64,000 bases of DNA from Bryobacterales bacterium (GTDB lineage Bacteria; Acidobacteriota; Terriglobia; Bryobacterales; UBA6623). Within the stretch, counting starts at the first letter, position 1, and the number at the start of each line of letters is the position of its first letter. This document shows positions 54,746 through 63,636 of the stretch, piece after piece. The stretch is taken from contig JAPPMG010000022.1 in assembly GCA_028819215.1 (NCBI GenBank), positions 1 through 64,000 of the forward strand, in the 5' to 3' direction. The position numbers and the translations under genes are program-made. Below the pieces are notes generated by a model. The model saw nothing but the letters and a program-made list of their open reading frames with translations. It did no database searches and was not told the origin of the DNA.

Positions 54746-56121
54746 CCGACATTCGCGAACCGGTATCGATGACGATCGAACCAGTCGAAACCGCCGAGAA
54801 ACCAGCCGGTGACGGGGTGAAGTTCATCCTGGAGCAGGTGCCAAGAAGCGCCGTCTGCATCAAGGTCGTTGGCATCGGCGGCTGCGGGGGGAACGTCCTC
54901 GACACGCTGATTGCGAACGGAATCGACCAAGTCGACTACGTCGCCGCCAATACGGACGAGCAGGCCTTGCAGACCTGCTCGGCGCCAACCAAGCTGCAGA
55001 TCGGCCAGCGCGCAACCCAGGGCTACGGCACCGGCTCGAATCCGGAGGTCGGGAAGCAGTCTGCGTTGGAGAACACGGAGGACCTGACTGAACTGCTCGG
55101 CGACGCCGACATGGTCTTTCTCGTCACCGGCTTGGGCGGCGGGACGGGAACCGGCGCCGCGCCCGTGATCGCGTCGCTGGCCAAGCAGATGGGAGCGCTT
55201 ACGGTGGCTGCCGCGATCAAGCCGTTCGCGTTCGAGGGCTCTCGCCGCGCTCGCATCGCGGACGACGGCCTGGACAGGCTGGTCGAAAACGTGGACACGA
55301 CAATCGTCATCCAGAACGAGCGGCTCCTAGGTCAGGTCGAGTCCGGCACGGGTTTCTTCGAGGGCTTCCAGGCGGCGCACCAGATCGTCTCCGACACGCT
55401 CCAAGGCGTCACGTCCATTCTGGGCAAGCGAGGCATCATGAACACCGATTTCGCCGATGTGAAGGCGGTGCTCGAAGAAGCCGGCATGGCGGTCGTCGGC
55501 ACTGCCCAGCGCAGCGGGCGTGATGCCGCGATGCAGGCGGCTCGCGATGCGATCGCAAGTCCTGTCATGGAGGGCGAGGGCTTGGTGCGGGCACGCAAGG
55601 TGCTCGTGAACATCACCGGTTCGACCAAGTTCGGAATGCACGACGCGACCGAGGCCTTGCAGTTGATCCAGCGCGAGATCTCGTCCGACGCGGAGCTGAT
55701 TATCGGCGTCGTCCAGGACGATTCGATGGGCGAGATGGTCAGGGTGATGATGATTGCATCCGGCTTCGAACAGCAGAACTTCCAGCTCCGCGCGGAGAAC
55801 GAGGAGCGGGCGAAGGTCGTTTCCGGCGCAGGCAGCGGCTCGTCGTGGCAGTCCGAGCGAGCCGTCGAACTGCTCCAGAACGATCCGTTGCCGGAGATGG
55901 CTCCGGAGGCGTCGTCTCAAGACGGCGAGTCAGTGCCGGGGACGGGGCTGCCCACGGGCGGCGAGCCGACCTTGCAGCCGCAAGTCGAGGCTAACAGTTC
56001 CAGCGGGGGTGCCAGCGAACCCCTGGAATTGATGCCACCGCCCGCCGTGGCGGCCCAAGAGGCCGACCGGGACGCCCAAGCGCGCACCGGCTTCTTCGGC
56101 CGGCGCTCGATCTTTCGCTAG
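54742..56121 (+). CDS. ftsZ: Cell division GTPase FtsZ
   Basis: A 459-residue tubulin homologue. KVVGIGGCGGNVLD (41-54), the G-box GGGTGTG (132-138) and the T7-loop segment NTDFADVKAV with catalytic aspartates are present. A Ser/Gly/Pro-rich linker (about 360-440) leads to the terminal GFFGRRSIFR, unlike the usual FtsA-binding tail D-I-P-x-F-L-R. An AGGAGG ribosome-binding site lies 13 nt before the ATG. It forms the division ring. The odd tail may be matched to the divergent FtsA. Confidence 0.97.
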   Translation: MTDIREPVSMTIEPVETAEKPAGDGVKFILEQVPRSAVCIKVVGIGGCGGNVLDTLIANGIDQVDYVAANTDEQALQTCSAPTKLQIGQRATQGYGTGSNPEVGKQSALENTEDLTELLGDADMVFLVTGLGGGTGTGAAPVIASLAKQMGALTVAAAIKPFAFEGSRRARIADDGLDRLVENVDTTIVIQNERLLGQVESGTGFFEGFQAAHQIVSDTLQGVTSILGKRGIMNTDFADVKAVLEEAGMAVVGTAQRSGRDAAMQAARDAIASPVMEGEGLVRARKVLVNITGSTKFGMHDATEALQLIQREISSDAELIIGVVQDDSMGEMVRVMMIASGFEQQNFQLRAENEERAKVVSGAGSGSSWQSERAVELLQNDPLPEMAPEASSQDGESVPGTGLPTGGEPTLQPQVEANSSSGGASEPLELMPPPAVAAQEADRDAQARTGFFGRRSIFR

Positions 56122-56142
56122 GACGCGGCGGCAACCGACGCG

Positions 56143-56170
56143 GGCGGCCCGATCCCTGGGGCGGGCCGCC
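56143..56170 (+). terminator. Hairpin downstream of ftsZ
   Basis: GGCGGCCCG (56143-56151) pairs with CGGGCCGCC (56162-56170) across a 10-nt loop, 22 nt past the ftsZ stop. No T-tract follows, so it is either a weak or Rho-assisted terminator at the end of the dcw cluster. Confidence 0.5.
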
Positions 56171-56193
56171 GCCGAGGTGCTATAACGGTCTTC

Positions 56194-56976
56194 ATGGACA
56201 GACGCAATTTCCTGGCGACATCTTCGGCCGCCGGACTGGCGGCCGGGTCTGCCGCCGCGGCCGACAATGCTGACGGCGAGAACCAGATCTTTGAGATCCG
56301 CTGCTATAAGCTGCGCTACTCGAAGACCGACCAGTTCGGCCGGCTGACGCAGTTCTTGGAGCAGGAACATCTGCCGATGACGAAGCGGGTGGGATTGGTG
56401 CAGGGCTATTTTCGCGTCACTCTCGGAGAGTTCACGCCGCGAGTCTACACGCTGTCGGCGTACGACTCCCTGGCGGACATGGGCGAGAAGCTTGCCGCCA
56501 AGCGCGCGGACAAGGATTGGAGCAAGGCATTCGCCGAATTCGGATCCCACGACCATGCTCCCTACGACCGGGTGGAGAGCTGGCTGCTGCGTGCGTTCGA
56601 CGGGATGAAGACTATCGAGGTGCCGCCGCCTGCGGAAAAGGGGCGCGCCTTCGACCTGCGGATCTACGAGCAGGAGACGGTGCAGGACACGCAGGAGAAA
56701 ATGCGGATGTTCAACGAGGAAGAGATCCAGATCTTCCGCGACTGCGGGATCCACCCGGTCTTCTTCGGCGAAACGATCGTGGGCTCGCACATGCCCAGCT
56801 TGATTTACATGTCGCATTACGCCGACATGGAAGCCCGCGGCAAGGCTTGGTCGACCTTCGGCAGCAGCGAGGCTTGGAACCGGATCAAGGTCACGCCGGG
56901 CTGGAGCAACGCGGAGATCGTTTCGACGGTTTCGAACATCCATTTGGCCGGACTGCCCTTCTCGCCGATCCGCTAA
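56194..56976 (+). CDS. NIPSNAP family protein with Tat-type leader
   Basis: A 260-residue protein. DRRNFLATSSAAGLAAGSAAA is a twin-arginine-type signal (MDRRNFL). Two NIPSNAP domains follow: IFEIRCYKLRYSKTDQF (about 34-50) and FDLRIYEQETVQDTQEKM (about 152-169), in the typical ferredoxin-like tandem. Function is unknown for the family; in Planctomycetes and Acidobacteria such genes cluster with sulfatases and DUF1552 genes, as here. A TATAAC sits about 15 nt upstream of the ATG. Confidence 0.88.
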   Translation: MDRRNFLATSSAAGLAAGSAAAADNADGENQIFEIRCYKLRYSKTDQFGRLTQFLEQEHLPMTKRVGLVQGYFRVTLGEFTPRVYTLSAYDSLADMGEKLAAKRADKDWSKAFAEFGSHDHAPYDRVESWLLRAFDGMKTIEVPPPAEKGRAFDLRIYEQETVQDTQEKMRMFNEEEIQIFRDCGIHPVFFGETIVGSHMPSLIYMSHYADMEARGKAWSTFGSSEAWNRIKVTPGWSNAEIVSTVSNIHLAGLPFSPIR

Positions 56977-57024
56977 CGCGCCTTCTTCGACCCAACCCCG
57001 CGCTGCCCGCCTACAATGTGGGCC

Positions 57025-58800
57025 ATGCAGCGACGCAGCTTCCTACGCATTTCGCCAGCACTGCCCGGCTTGGCGGCCGCGGCGTGCCGGCCGGCCGAAG
57101 CGCGGCCGAACGTGTTGTGGATACTGGCCGAGGATTTCTCGCCAGACCTTGCCTGCTATGGCAACGAGTTCGTGCGTACCCCGAACCTCGACCGCTTGGC
57201 GGCGGAGGGCGTGCGTTACACCCAGTGCATCTGCACAGCTCCGGTCTGCTCGGCGGCGCGCTCCGCCCTCATGACCGGGATGTTCCAGACCTCGATCGGT
57301 GCCCACAACCACCGGAGCTACCGGGACCGTCCGCGCAGCTTGCCCGCAGGTGTCGAGACCGTTACCGACCGGTTTCGCAAGGCTGGCTACTTCACAGCGA
57401 ATTGCCGCGAGCCGGCTCCCGGCATCCGGGTCGGAGGCAAGACCGATTTCAATTTCAGTGTCGAGGAGCCTTTCGACGGCAGCGACTGGAACGAGCGGCC
57501 CGATGGAGTGCCGTTCTATGCGCAGGTCAACTTCCCCGAGACGCATCGCAAGTTCCGCCGCTTTGATCAAGCGCCGGTGAATCCGGACGATGTCCCGCTG
57601 CCCGCATTCTATCCGGACCATCCGGTGGTCCGGCAAGACATCGCGCTGTACCTCGACACCGCCCAGCACCTCGACGTGAAGGTCGGCAAGGTGATCCAGC
57701 GCCTGAAGGACGAGGGGCTCTACGACGAAACGGTCATTTTCTTCTTCGGCGACCACGGGCAGGCATTGCATCGCGGCAAGCAGTGGCTCTACGAACAGGG
57801 CATCCACATTCCCCTGATCGTGCGGATTCCCCCGCAGTTCCAGCCAGTCGGCTACGAGCCTGGCACAGCCGATGGCCAGCTGTTGCAACATATCGACATC
57901 ACGGCGACATCGCTGCATCTCGTCGGCGAGAGTCTGCCCGGCGCGATGCAAGGCCGGGTGTTCATCGGCCCGGATGCGCAGCCGGAGCCGGATCATGTGT
58001 TCGCGGCGAGGGATCGTTGCGACGAGACCGTGGACCGGATCCGCTGCGTGCGGGACAAGCGCTGGAAGCTGATCCGCAATTTCCTGCCGGATCGGCCCTA
58101 CTCGCAGAAGAACCACTACAAGGACACGAGCTACCCGGCCTTGCAGGTCATGCGGCAGTTGCATTCGAGCGGCCAGCTGACCGGACCGGCAGCTCTATGG
58201 ATGGCCCCCGCTAGGCCCGAGTACGAGCTATACGATCTGCAGTCTGATCCCGACGAGGTCAACAACTTGGCGGAAAGTTCGGAGCACGCCGACATCTTCA
58301 ATCGGCTGCAGGAGCGGCTTGCGGGTTGGATCGAAGAGAGCGATGATCACGGCCGCGAGCTAGAGGACCCGCTCCCCGCCGAGTACGACCTGCGGACGAT
58401 GGTCGCTGGCTGGTACACCAACAATGGTCTGCTGAGCGAGTCGGATGGCGCGCTCCGCTTGGAATGGACGGGGAAGGGGCGGCGTCCCCAAGAGGTCGTT
58501 GTGCCTTGGGTCGTGCAAGGAGGGGCGCTGAGCCTGGAACTGGAGCTGCGGAGCGAGGCGGCGCAGAATCTGAAAGTGCGCTGGGGCAATCCTGCCCAGA
58601 TGGGTGGCTTGGGAGAGTCGGATGTCAGCTTGGCCGGCGGGTCGAACTGGCAGACTGTCAGCGTCGACTTCGACTGCGAGGGGTGGCTCGCTTGGTTCTC
58701 GATCCTCTTCCCGGCTGGCGAAAGCGTGGCGTTCTGCCGGCATGCGAGGCTGCGCAGGCAAGGTAGGTCAGCAGTTCTGCACGAGTGGCGGTTCGCATAG
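57025..58800 (+). CDS. Exported sulfatase (type I, C-x-A-x-R) with C-terminal beta domain
   Basis: A 591-residue enzyme from MQRRSFLRIS at 57025, a Tat-type signal; the ATG at 57016 adds three residues. The active-site motif is C-S-A-A-R (Cys75-Arg79 here), which would be oxidised to formylglycine, followed by SALMTG. Metal ligands are in ILAEDFSPD and FFFGDHGQALHRGKQWLYE. About 115 C-terminal residues form an extra beta-rich domain. It hydrolyses sulfate esters, probably of polysaccharides or glycolipids, in the periplasm. The required FGE is encoded at 33236. Substrate unknown. Confidence 0.92.
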   Translation: MQRRSFLRISPALPGLAAAACRPAEARPNVLWILAEDFSPDLACYGNEFVRTPNLDRLAAEGVRYTQCICTAPVCSAARSALMTGMFQTSIGAHNHRSYRDRPRSLPAGVETVTDRFRKAGYFTANCREPAPGIRVGGKTDFNFSVEEPFDGSDWNERPDGVPFYAQVNFPETHRKFRRFDQAPVNPDDVPLPAFYPDHPVVRQDIALYLDTAQHLDVKVGKVIQRLKDEGLYDETVIFFFGDHGQALHRGKQWLYEQGIHIPLIVRIPPQFQPVGYEPGTADGQLLQHIDITATSLHLVGESLPGAMQGRVFIGPDAQPEPDHVFAARDRCDETVDRIRCVRDKRWKLIRNFLPDRPYSQKNHYKDTSYPALQVMRQLHSSGQLTGPAALWMAPARPEYELYDLQSDPDEVNNLAESSEHADIFNRLQERLAGWIEESDDHGRELEDPLPAEYDLRTMVAGWYTNNGLLSESDGALRLEWTGKGRRPQEVVVPWVVQGGALSLELELRSEAAQNLKVRWGNPAQMGGLGESDVSLAGGSNWQTVSVDFDCEGWLAWFSILFPAGESVAFCRHARLRRQGRSAVLHEWRFA

Positions 58801-58858
58801 GGTGTCCGCGGGATCTCGCGCGGCTTGCGCGCCTGCGTTTGCCACCGGCTCTACTTGG

Positions 58859-58893
58859 GCGTCCGGCGCAAAGGCGCTTGCGTCGCCGGACGC
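58859..58893. terminator. Hairpin between convergent sulfatase and DUF1592 genes
   Basis: GCGTCCGGCG (58859-58868) and CGCCGGACGC (58884-58893) form a perfect 10-bp stem with a 15-nt loop. It lies between two converging genes and could end both transcripts, though no T-tract is seen on either side. Confidence 0.45.
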
Positions 58894-58910
58894 TGACGGC
58901 GCTCCTTGCG

Positions 58911-61430
58911 CTACTCCCGAAATAGCGCGCTGTCCACGACGGCGGCGATCGTGTCCACGATGCGGTGCTCGCTTTGCGCCGACTGGGAAAGAATACTCTG
59001 GATCTCCGTTTCGTTTTCGGGCTCCGCCCCGTTTGCGTAGACGAGCAGCTTCGCGATGAAGCAGCGGACGAAGCGCTCGAGGTTCTCCGGGCCGAGGAGG
59101 TGGCGGCGAAACTCGATGATGTCCCGGTACTCGGTCCCGCCGGAAAGGGTGGCGCTCGCATCGACGGGGATCGGCTTGCTCTCCCAAGGCCTCGGCAGCG
59201 CCGGTAAACCCTCCGCGGCCCGCCGCCTGTCTTGTTCCTCGATCTCTAGCAAGGCCTGCGTGGACGGCCTAGGGGCGATGTGCTCCGTGTAGTTCTCGCG
59301 CCAAGCGCCGACGGGGTCGAAGTTTTCGAAGGCATACCCGTAAGGATCGATGCTGGCATGGCACGAGGCGCAGGACACGTCCTCGGTATGGGCCGCGAGG
59401 ATCTGCTTGATCGTCTTTGCTTGGCGAATGTCCGGCTCAGTGATATCGACGTCGGCCGGGGGTTGCGGCGGGTGAATTCCCAGGAATTTCTCCATCACGT
59501 ATACAGCCCGGTGGATTGGCGACGTTCCCAGGCTGTCAGCAGTCAATGTAAGGAACGCTCCCATGCCTAGCAGTCCACCGCGCCGCCCGTCCGCGAAGGT
59601 GTGCTTGCGCAGCGTCGAATCTTGGGGCACGCCGTCGACCTGATAGACCTTGGCGAGATCCGCGTTGATGAACGAGTAGTCTGCCGACAGCAGCTCGGTA
59701 ACGGGCAGGTTGTTTTCCACCACGTGGCGGAAGAACCGCAACGCCTCGTTGACCATGTCCTCGCTCAAGCGCTTGCGGTCATAGAGCGGGTAGCGATCCG
59801 GATCTGGGGCCATGAAGTTGATCCGGTCCAGTTCTAGCCAAGAATGTGGGAACTGCCGCAGGAACTCTTCGGCTCCGGAGCTGTCGATTCGACTCTGGAG
59901 CAGCGAGCGAATCCCCGCAAAGTCATCCAGCGTCCCCATGTGGGCCGCTTTGCGCATGCTCTCGTCGGGGATTGTGCTCTCCAGAAAGTAGCCGAGTTTG
60001 GTGGCCAGCCGTTCGGCCGGTCCGCTGTCGCCGAGATTCAATAGCAGGAAGGACGGCGAAGCGAGGATTGCGACGATGCCCTCCTTGATTGCGTCTAGAT
60101 CGCTCATCTCGCTGGCCTTGGACCGAACCAGCCGCACTATGGGGTCGAGTTCCCGGTCGCCTACTTGCCGACGCCATGCCCGTTCGGCGATCGGGAGGAG
60201 AATCATTGCAGCGTCTTGTGCCCGAGGGTTTTCCCCCAATAGCTCGATCTGGCGCTTGGGCGGCCAGCTGGTGTACAGCGGGCCCTCGACCTCGGCACGG
60301 AACAGTCGCGGGCGCGCGCCCTGCCAATGCTCGGTCCAATGGCTCCAGTGACGAGGATTCTTGGCGGTTCTGGCCGGGGCCTTCGGGAGCATCTCCCTCA
60401 AGACCGCTTCGTACAACTCGGGGTCGCGCTGCTTGATATGGTCATGGCCGATCGAAAACTGGAACTTGAAATTTCCGTTGCCCCTGAAGCGGAGTCCGTC
60501 CGTCGGGTAGGACAGCTCGAGTCTTGTTCCGGCCGCAATCCACTCCTTGATCTCGATGTCGATCGCCTCGCCGTCGGGAAGGTCGAAGACTCTCTTGCGA
60601 TCCCCCAAATGGACTGCCAGCCGGATAGGGTCGCCACCGTAAATGCCGGTATCGTCAGCGGCGTAGATGCCGCGGTCCTTACCCGTGGCGCGGATCTTGA
60701 TGCGGTACCACCCCGTAGCGGGGGCGGCCTCGAAGTTCGAAAAATAGACACGTAGTCGCGGGTCTAGGAAATCGATGCTCTCCGGGGTGCGGTTCGCCCT
60801 CTCGCGCCTCGCCGTTTGCGACAAGCTTGTCATCCGCATCTCGTCAGCCGTCACCGCGTAGCGTCGAGCCACCGGCGGCGAGCCCGAAAGGATGGTCCCG
60901 TCCACGACCCTGCGGAACGCTTCGATGTACTGTTCGAGATGGAACTGACTCAGGCCGAGGGTGTCGCCGATGGTGTCGAATCCGTCTTCGAGAGTGTCGC
61001 CGAGCACACTGGCCAGCGGCTGGTGGGTGCCGACGTCTTCGATCAGGAGAACGTCACGGACACTGTTGGCCAGCTCTCGGTTGTTCAGTCTTCTGGGAGG
61101 TGCGGGATTTGGCCGAGCGGCCGTGTGTGGGTGGGCGCCGATTCTCTCATCCAGATACCGGACCAGGTCTCTACGCTCTGCGACGGACAACCGGCTCTCG
61201 TTTGCAGGAGGCATGTAGCCGGCCTCGACGTATGCTCGGCTCTTGATCCAGAGCTCGATGCTCTGAGCGTTGGGACTAGTCCCGAGGGAGCCTATGCTGA
61301 AGCCGCCCGGCGGGTTCACGTCCTTGTGGCACGCCGCGCAATGAGTCTTGAGCAACGCTTGGTCGGCCACGACTGACTGAGAAACCGCCAGCGCCGCCAG
61401 CAAGCCCGCTAGCCGGACAAGACTAGGCAT
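58911..61430 (-). CDS. DUF1587/DUF1592/DUF1588/DUF1585 cytochrome-like protein
   Basis: An 839-residue exported protein (signal peptide about 1-22). A haem-binding CAACH (31-35) opens a cytochrome-c-like domain with MPPANE as possible axial Met. The central and C-terminal parts match the DUF1587-DUF1592-DUF1588-DUF1585 series of Planctomycetes, Verrucomicrobia and Acidobacteria: RRLNNRELANSVRDVL, the RRGGLLGMGAFLTLTA segment, and CASCHASIDPYGYAFENFD with a second CXXCH. Function is unknown; a role in extracellular oxidation or degradation of carbohydrates is suspected. It overlaps the upstream DUF1552 gene by 8 nt. Confidence 0.9.
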   Translation of the reverse strand: MPSLVRLAGLLAALAVSQSVVADQALLKTHCAACHKDVNPPGGFSIGSLGTSPNAQSIELWIKSRAYVEAGYMPPANESRLSVAERRDLVRYLDERIGAHPHTAARPNPAPPRRLNNRELANSVRDVLLIEDVGTHQPLASVLGDTLEDGFDTIGDTLGLSQFHLEQYIEAFRRVVDGTILSGSPPVARRYAVTADEMRMTSLSQTARRERANRTPESIDFLDPRLRVYFSNFEAAPATGWYRIKIRATGKDRGIYAADDTGIYGGDPIRLAVHLGDRKRVFDLPDGEAIDIEIKEWIAAGTRLELSYPTDGLRFRGNGNFKFQFSIGHDHIKQRDPELYEAVLREMLPKAPARTAKNPRHWSHWTEHWQGARPRLFRAEVEGPLYTSWPPKRQIELLGENPRAQDAAMILLPIAERAWRRQVGDRELDPIVRLVRSKASEMSDLDAIKEGIVAILASPSFLLLNLGDSGPAERLATKLGYFLESTIPDESMRKAAHMGTLDDFAGIRSLLQSRIDSSGAEEFLRQFPHSWLELDRINFMAPDPDRYPLYDRKRLSEDMVNEALRFFRHVVENNLPVTELLSADYSFINADLAKVYQVDGVPQDSTLRKHTFADGRRGGLLGMGAFLTLTADSLGTSPIHRAVYVMEKFLGIHPPQPPADVDITEPDIRQAKTIKQILAAHTEDVSCASCHASIDPYGYAFENFDPVGAWRENYTEHIAPRPSTQALLEIEEQDRRRAAEGLPALPRPWESKPIPVDASATLSGGTEYRDIIEFRRHLLGPENLERFVRCFIAKLLVYANGAEPENETEIQSILSQSAQSEHRIVDTIAAVVDSALFRE

Positions 61431-62670
61431 GGCGCAGGTCGAATGACCCCGTGCTGGTGTTAAACCTGTCCCGGTCGACGCCGAAGCGGCGGATCAGCGT
61501 CAGGAACAGATTGCACAGGGGCATGTTGGTACCGGAGGCGCTCCGCGCGTCGACGTGGCCGCGGTGCTCGAAACCGCCGCCTGCCACCAAGACTGGTAGG
61601 TTTCGGTTCGAATGCGTGCCGCCGTAACCCATGCCGCTGCCGAAGAGGACGATCGTGTGGTCGAGCATGGTGCCGTCCGCATTGGGCTCTTGGATCGCGT
61701 CGAGCTTCTCGAGGCACCTTGATAGCTGTGCGATCTGGAAGGACTCGATCGCGACCAATTCGGCGACGATCTCCTCTTTCTTGCCGTTGTGGGTGCAGGC
61801 GTGATAGCCCCGAGTGACGCCGTCAAGGTCCCGGTAGCTGAGCTCGTTCGGAAATGCCACGGTGGCGACCCGGGTCAAATCGGTCTGAAACGCGTAGGCG
61901 ACCATGTCAAAGATGGCGTTGTAGCGATTCTCGACGGTCGCTTCGTAGGTGTAGAAGTCTTCGGAGATGTCGAACTGCGGCTTGTCGCGGTCGATCCATT
62001 GCGTGCGGTCTGCGAAGCTGCCTTCCAGCTCTCGAACCGAGGTCGCGTACTGATCCAAGCGTTCGCTGTCTCGGCTTCCCACGCGCTGCCTCAGCGCCGC
62101 CAACTGCTCTCCAGCGGAGTCTAGGATGCTAGCGTTTCGTTCAATCAGCACCCGCCGTGCCGTCCTTTCTTTCGGCGTTAGGTTCAGAAACAGATGATCG
62201 AATAGCCGTTGAGGATCCGTGAACGGCTTCAGTTCGACGCCGTTGGAGTTCCAACTCATCCGGATCCCGCTCTCCAGAGCCGCGTGGACCGAAGCGAACC
62301 GCACGCGGCCGGATGTCCTCCGAGCGATCACTTGGTCGACGGAAACGTTCTTTTCCGGGTACGCCTGGCTGTTTTCGGGCAGGATGCCGTTCAGGAACGA
62401 GATCTCGCGGCCGTGTCCGTTGACCATGCCGTGATCGGTATGGGCCAGGATCGACATTCGATCCTTGAGCCACTCGAGAGAGCTGAGGGTCTTGGGAAGA
62501 GTGAATGTCTTGCCGAATCGCTCCGGAAAGAAGTTCTCGGGGTGCATTCCGAGCGGGTTGCCGACGATCAGGAGCCGCATTGGCGAGGACCGATCCGCGA
62601 GCGTGCTGGCCTCTAGTAGGGGTAGCGTTAGCGCCCCGCCCAGCCCCTTCAGCACGATGCGACGATCCAT
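61423..62670 (-). CDS. DUF1552 protein with Tat-type leader
   Basis: A 415-residue protein from MDRRIVLKGLGGA at 62670, with GAGG about 8 nt upstream; the in-frame ATG at 62700 only adds residues before the leader. DRRIVLKGLGGALTLPLLEA is a twin-arginine-type signal. The middle contains NPLGMHPENFFPE, HTDHGMVNGHGREISFLNG and VSVDQVIA, and the end GSGMGYGGTHSNRNLPVLVAGG, all typical of DUF1552, a member of the alkaline-phosphatase-like/DUF1501 group. It is almost always paired with DUF1592 proteins. Function unknown. Confidence 0.9.
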   Translation of the reverse strand: MDRRIVLKGLGGALTLPLLEASTLADRSSPMRLLIVGNPLGMHPENFFPERFGKTFTLPKTLSSLEWLKDRMSILAHTDHGMVNGHGREISFLNGILPENSQAYPEKNVSVDQVIARRTSGRVRFASVHAALESGIRMSWNSNGVELKPFTDPQRLFDHLFLNLTPKERTARRVLIERNASILDSAGEQLAALRQRVGSRDSERLDQYATSVRELEGSFADRTQWIDRDKPQFDISEDFYTYEATVENRYNAIFDMVAYAFQTDLTRVATVAFPNELSYRDLDGVTRGYHACTHNGKKEEIVAELVAIESFQIAQLSRCLEKLDAIQEPNADGTMLDHTIVLFGSGMGYGGTHSNRNLPVLVAGGGFEHRGHVDARSASGTNMPLCNLFLTLIRRFGVDRDRFNTSTGSFDLRHA

Positions 62671-62948
62671 GCCTATTCCTCTCAGAACCATCTTGGCCAA
62701 GCTAGGTTGGTGCCGGCCTCGGCAGTTGCATCCCGATCTTGGCGGACGCTGCCAACACCGATACAGAGCGCAGCAACAACCTTGTGATTCTCTGAGCGTT
62801 GCCTGCTACCGCTCCTTGCTCTGACCGAGTCTGCGAACACTATCGTCATGATAGGGCGGTGGACGGTCGCACTACAAGGGAACGAGGATGCCGTGCGTCG
62901 CGGAAGATCGCACGGCATGCCACCTGTGCGGCCTGGACTGCGGCCCAC

Positions 62949-63301
62949 ATGAGCCTTGGATGCCATTCCGCCAAGGTTGACCTAGCAGCCGTTTCCAACA
63001 TCAGCAGCCGAGGCGTCCTGGAGGCAGCCGGAGTGCTCGCAGCCATGCCCGGGCTGGCACTGCCGACTCGTCGGCCGACGACATCGGCGGTCTGCCGCGC
63101 ATCAAGCAGGATCTCGCCCAACCGCCGTCCGTCCCCGAGCACGAACAGATTTCCGCGGGTGGTTCGCTCATCGTCGACGTCGAGCTTGTCGCCCGTGGAG
63201 TGAAGAGGGTCGTGAATGGATCTGGCAAAGAAATCCATGCCCGCATCTTCAACGGCACGATTCCCGGGCCTCTCACTGTTTGTCAGGCAGGCGGCATCTG
63301 A
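62949..63301 (+). pseudogene. Decayed nirK-like copper nitrite reductase fragment
   Basis: In frame with 62949, the translation SSRGVLEAAGVLAAMPGLAL resembles a worn Tat signal peptide with one arginine lost. After about 63065 the resemblance continues in another frame: LPRIKQDLAQPPSVPEHEQ, then IHARIFNGTIPGPLTVCQA and a TGA at 63299-63301. These match the N-terminus of NirK-type reductases (PRVKxDLxxPPFVxxHEQ and FNGSxPGPLMVVHEGD). The gene is therefore frameshifted and cut before any copper ligand. It ends at the operator of the next module, which suggests that insertion of the toxin-antitoxin pair removed the remainder. The region 62701-62948 shows nothing recognisable. Confidence 0.65.
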
Positions 63302-63325
63302 CCATGGTCATGACCATGGTATAAT
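63301..63325 (+). promoter_or_regulatory. Palindromic operator and -10 of the Phd/VapC-type module
   Basis: ACCATGGTCATGACCATGGT (63301-63320) is a perfect 20-bp palindrome whose last base begins TATAAT at 63320-63325. A CTGACC 16 nt ahead could serve as -35. Antitoxin bound to the palindrome would cover the promoter, the usual toxin-antitoxin autoregulation. Confidence 0.7.
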
Positions 63326-63354
63326 TTGACACGTCTCTCTGGAGGATCCGACCA

Positions 63355-63636
63355 ATGGAAAGCGCCACCGGCAAGCTCGGTAACCCTGTGACCATGAAGG
63401 CATCGGAATTCAAGGCCAAGTGTCTGCAGCTAATGGACGAAGTGGCTGCAGGTGGCGGCGAGGTCATAATCACCAAGCACGGTCGTCCGATCTCCCGACT
63501 AGTGCCTTTCCGAACAAAGCCCCCTACGCTCTTCGGCATTGACAGGGGTCGCATACAAGTCACGGGAGACATCGTCGGGCCGGTCGATGTGCCTTGGGAA
63601 GCCGAGACCGATCCCGACCGTAGCGTGGCTCCGTGA
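63355..63636 (+). CDS. Type II antitoxin, Phd/YefM-like
   Basis: A 93-residue protein with GGAGG 9 nt before the ATG. The segment MKASEFKAKCLQLMDEVAAGG (from residue 14) followed by EVIITKHGRPISRLVPF is the Phd/YefM DNA-binding fold. The tail (about 55-93) should bind and neutralise the PIN toxin. It overlaps the toxin gene by 4 nt (GTGA). The upstream palindrome is its likely operator. Confidence 0.9.
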   Translation: MESATGKLGNPVTMKASEFKAKCLQLMDEVAAGGGEVIITKHGRPISRLVPFRTKPPTLFGIDRGRIQVTGDIVGPVDVPWEAETDPDRSVAP

